DNA from: Syntrophomonas sp964422685
GTDB lineage: Bacteria > Bacillota > Syntrophomonadia > Syntrophomonadales > Syntrophomonadaceae
Direction: 5' to 3'
Length of the DNA stretch: 16,687 nucleotides
NCBI GenBank assembly: GCA_964422685.1
Contig: CAYRCG010000034.1
Coordinates: 1 to 16,687 of the forward strand
Under the pieces are notes generated by a model that saw nothing but the letters and a program-made list of their open reading frames with translations, was not told the DNA's origin and ran no database searches. The number at the start of each line of letters is the position of its first letter. The stretch's first letter is position 1. The translations under genes and the position numbers were made by a program. Shown here one piece after another: positions 15,401 to 16,687 of this stretch.

Positions 15401-15603
15401 TGCTCCCCTTAGCCCTGGGCATGGGTGAGGGAGCCGAAGCCGAAGCCCCCCTGGCCATTGTAATCATCTTCGGTTTGCTGGTTTCCACCTTTATCACTTT
15501 GGTATTGGTACCGGTGGTATACAGCATCTTTGATGACTGGGGGCAAAGGTTTAAAACTAGCTGGGATGAGCGTTTAGACGGCAAACAGCAAATAGACGCT
15601 TAG
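12469..15603 (+). CDS. RND-family efflux pump, HAE1 (AcrB-like) type
   Basis: A full-length 1044-residue inner-membrane proton-driven exporter. The N-terminal helix (FAVKRPVAISILVAVVIIFG) leads into a porter domain with the family's PGAGPEEVEQ motif, then the transmembrane helix bundle, and the whole plan repeats in the second half (GALVPFIGAEFLPAMDAGEI, then helices from about 860). The proton-relay acidic pair is present in TM4 as D400-D401 (GRMVDDSIVVFEN). In TM10 the position of the AcrB lysine (K940) is A933 in GIVVANAIVLVDY; many Firmicute and other relatives carry asparagine there. No outer-membrane TolC-like gene is nearby. Translation is coupled to the adaptor by a 4-base overlap. 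Likely substrates are hydrophobic or amphipathic compounds, as for the family; nothing narrower can be claimed. Confidence 0.95.
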   Translation: MKIVNFAVKRPVAISILVAVVIIFGFFTLAKIPLDLYPEMKFPYAGVITSYPGAGPEEVEQVSQVMEGVLNTLSGVKRIQSQSTSGNSLILIEYNWGTNIESALMDIREKIGLIETYLPSGVEKPMILKMDPNMMPIMQMGIQGGDKISLGQLQSIAEDVIEPRLSRIPEVASVVVTGGLEREIKVEIDPVKLEDYGISLSQVNQILQMENFNISGGKAREGEREYYIRSLQQFENLDDIRNVAILTPRGDAVYLNDIALIKDGHKDDSQITRVNSSKAVGIHCLKQSDANTVKACAAVKKEMEKIMGELDMDIDFSVAMDQSAFINQSLDMTKRMMIEGALLAILVLFLFLRNGRSTLIVFTAIPLSIIATFILIFISNSTLNLITMGGLALGIGRMVDDSIVVFENIYRHRSLGLPPIEAALTGASEVGNAVIASTTTIIAVFFPIMFAEGLASVLFRPLAITVSFAIFCSLLVALTIVPLLASRALTDKAMQPLDPEKGRISRVVLGFGHWLDNLGERYKKLLHWALGHRRHVVAIVTLLMIGAGALVPFIGAEFLPAMDAGEISITIENDKGTMLKATEAVVDKVEEQLREIPEVSIIFTSIGGSANMFFDSGTKTDQAAIYLKLVPKKERERSGDEVAEEIRNRLSGLAGSKIKVSMFDLTSSGPSGGGPVSVEVRGDDMQVLREVGDEVAEIVRKVPGTREVTSSLSDGVPEIQVKVDRKRAAAYGLTPMQVATDVRNAMQGTVATRYRVGGDEVDVRVRYSPQNHQELEYLENLAISTPAGGVLRLSQIASFEMAPGPIQITRVDRVRRAEVNAYLLNRDLSVVMKDVQDEVGKINLPAGYNIEYGGQNKDMMDSFRSLGIALILAIILVYAVMAIQYESFFNPFVIMFSVPTAFIGVVLGLLLTNKAFSVTAFIGIIMLVGIVVANAIVLVDYLKQLRDRGMVRDEAIIEAGKVRLRPILMTAFATILAMLPLALGMGEGAEAEAPLAIVIIFGLLVSTFITLVLVPVVYSIFDDWGQRFKTSWDERLDGKQQIDA

Positions 15604-15631
15604 AAGCCATAGCAAGATACAGGAGAAAAAC

Positions 15632-16204
15632 ATGAAAAAAGGCAAAAGAGAATTGATTTTAGAGGCGGCTGTAAAGGTATTTTCCTCCAAGGGCTATCAC
15701 AACGCCCGCATGGAGGAGATAGCCGCCGCGGCAGGGATAGGCAAAGGGACTATATACGAATACTTTCCCGGTAAATTGCAGCTTTTTCAGGATATGTTAA
15801 ACAAAAGTTTACAGTTCTACTACCAAAACTTTAACCCGGAAGAAATGAAACAGTTATCGGTAGAAAAAAGACTTCATATCATTTTTGAGACCCATATTAA
15901 GTTCTGCCGGGATAATAAAGAATTGACCCGTCTGGTTTTCTGGGACAGTGATGTATTTGATGAGGAACTGCGGGAATGGCTCTACACCCAGCGCCAAGAA
16001 AAAGAGGGGCGCATCTTAGCCATAATAGAAGAGGGGATAGCCCGGGGGGAACTGCGCGAACTCGACCCTATGCTGGTGAAAGTTCTGCTCACCGCCTCTA
16101 TCGCCGCTATGTGGGCTCCTATTACTCTGGATGGCTGGGAGATAAAGCCGGAGGTGCTAGCTCAGGACGTTACCGATATACTTATGAACGGTTTGAGGAA
16201 ATAG
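15632..16204 (+). CDS. TetR/AcrR-family transcriptional regulator
   Basis: A 190-residue regulator. The N-terminal helix-turn-helix is canonical: ILEAAVKVFSSKGYHNARME (about 9-28), EEIAAAAGIGKGTIYEYFPGK (about 28-48, recognition helix GIGKGTIYEYF). The C-terminal two thirds are helical ligand-binding and dimerisation sequence, ending VTDILMNGLRK. ATG 15632 follows ACAGGAGAA. It sits 28 bases after the pump stop in the same operon and ahead of the terminator at 16356-16392. It probably represses the operon through the palindrome at 11281-11296 until a pump substrate binds. Confidence 0.93.
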   Translation: MKKGKRELILEAAVKVFSSKGYHNARMEEIAAAAGIGKGTIYEYFPGKLQLFQDMLNKSLQFYYQNFNPEEMKQLSVEKRLHIIFETHIKFCRDNKELTRLVFWDSDVFDEELREWLYTQRQEKEGRILAIIEEGIARGELRELDPMLVKVLLTASIAAMWAPITLDGWEIKPEVLAQDVTDILMNGLRK

Positions 16205-16355
16205 AAAGCGCCCGATTCCGCTGCACAAGGTCACTTACGAGGGTTATAAGGCTATATCTGGTATTGACAACCCAAACGGAAACAACTGGGAGAAACGGGA
16301 ATAAAGGTTTCTGTAAGGAAATCATGCTTTTATCGCCATTTGGCATAAAGGATAC
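16205..16355. other. Untranslated 3' stretch of the efflux operon
   Basis: I see no gene here. TTGACA occurs at 16264-16269 but has no credible -10 box at 16-18 bases. Confidence 0.5.
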
Positions 16356-16392
16356 AACCACCGATGATAATAATTTCGGTGGTTTTTATTTT
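16356..16392 (+). terminator. Intrinsic terminator of the efflux operon
   Basis: AACCACCGA (16356-16364) pairs perfectly with TCGGTGGTT (16376-16384) around an 11-base loop, followed by TTTTTATTTT. It lies 151 bases after the TetR stop. Confidence 0.88.
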
Positions 16393-16632
16393 GTAAGGGA
16401 GGGGTAGCGCCCTGCCCCAATGCCGCCTTAAACCGGGCAACTGGGTACGAAATGGCGAGGAGGTTTTTATTTACCCGCTGGTATTTTGACTATCTTTCGG
16501 GAAAAAAGCAGGAACTAAGAAGATTATGTTTAAATATGAAGGGTAAGGAAAGAAGTCCTACAATCATTTTAAATTTACTGGGTAGACTATGCGTAGAAGA
16601 AAATAGAATTCGGGGGTTAAGATTCCTTGCGC

Positions 16633-16687
16633 GAGGCGTGAGGCGTGAGGCGTGAGGCGTGAGGCGTGAGGCGTGAGGCGTGAGGCG
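16633..16687. repeat. GAGGCGT heptamer tandem repeat at the window edge
   Basis: Nearly eight perfect copies of GAGGCGT run from 16633 to the end and are cut by the window boundary. The reverse complement (CTCACGC family) appears in the repeats at 7-245. Between the operon terminator and this tract (16393-16632) I see no supported gene. Confidence 0.95.

Noticed and set aside
16264..16269. TTGACA as a promoter after the TetR gene
   Set aside because: No -10 box lies at suitable spacing, and the only downstream element is a terminator.
16452..16655. 67-codon plus-strand ORF
   Set aside because: It has no ribosome binding site, a composition unlike the neighbours, and runs into the heptamer repeat; nothing in it is recognisable.

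Overview
The window looks like chromosomal DNA from an anaerobic Firmicute, perhaps a syntrophic clostridium. The reasons are a T-box riboswitch, strong GGAGG-type ribosome binding sites, frequent GTG/TTG starts, a surface protein with S-layer homology (SLH) domains, a four-subunit 2-oxoacid:ferredoxin oxidoreductase, and many short intergenic palindromic repeats. This placement is inference from gene content; no rRNA or other phylogenetic marker is present.

Layout. Positions 1-245 hold two copies of a 127-bp-period repeat. A consensus promoter (338-365) drives a T-box leader (about 372-664), whose specifier reads CUC (leucine) and which ends in a strong intrinsic terminator. Behind it lies a possible small ORF (674-841), then genes for the gamma, ferredoxin-like delta, alpha and beta subunits of a 2-oxoacid:ferredoxin oxidoreductase (857-4232). 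The gamma and delta genes are separated by about 440 bp of repeat debris. An 81-bp block in that gap recurs in inverted orientation just after the beta gene, so inverted repeats bracket delta-alpha-beta.

From 4552 to 6009 a membrane-anchored metallophosphoesterase lies on the minus strand. From 6284 to 10486, also minus, is what looks like one 1400-codon surface-protein gene cut by a single in-frame TAG. Its first half has a signal peptide and a coiled coil. Its second half has a beta-rich repeat region and three C-terminal SLH domains, but no signal peptide and no ribosome binding site of its own. A 40-codon helix-turn-helix remnant lies upstream. This block is flanked by about 90-bp direct repeats (6180-6271 and 10930-11019).

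From 11160 to 16392 is a compact efflux operon: tandem promoters, a palindromic operator of the TetR type, a lipoprotein membrane-fusion adaptor, an RND (HAE1-type) pump, a TetR regulator and an intrinsic terminator. The likely logic is autorepression by the TetR protein. The window ends in a GAGGCGT heptamer tandem repeat, related in sequence (reverse complement) to the CTCACGC-type tracts in the repeats at the left end.

The most notable points are the leucine-type T-box in front of an oxoacid:ferredoxin oxidoreductase operon, which would make sense if the enzyme works in the biosynthetic (reductive carboxylation) direction, and the surface-protein gene interrupted by one amber codon.
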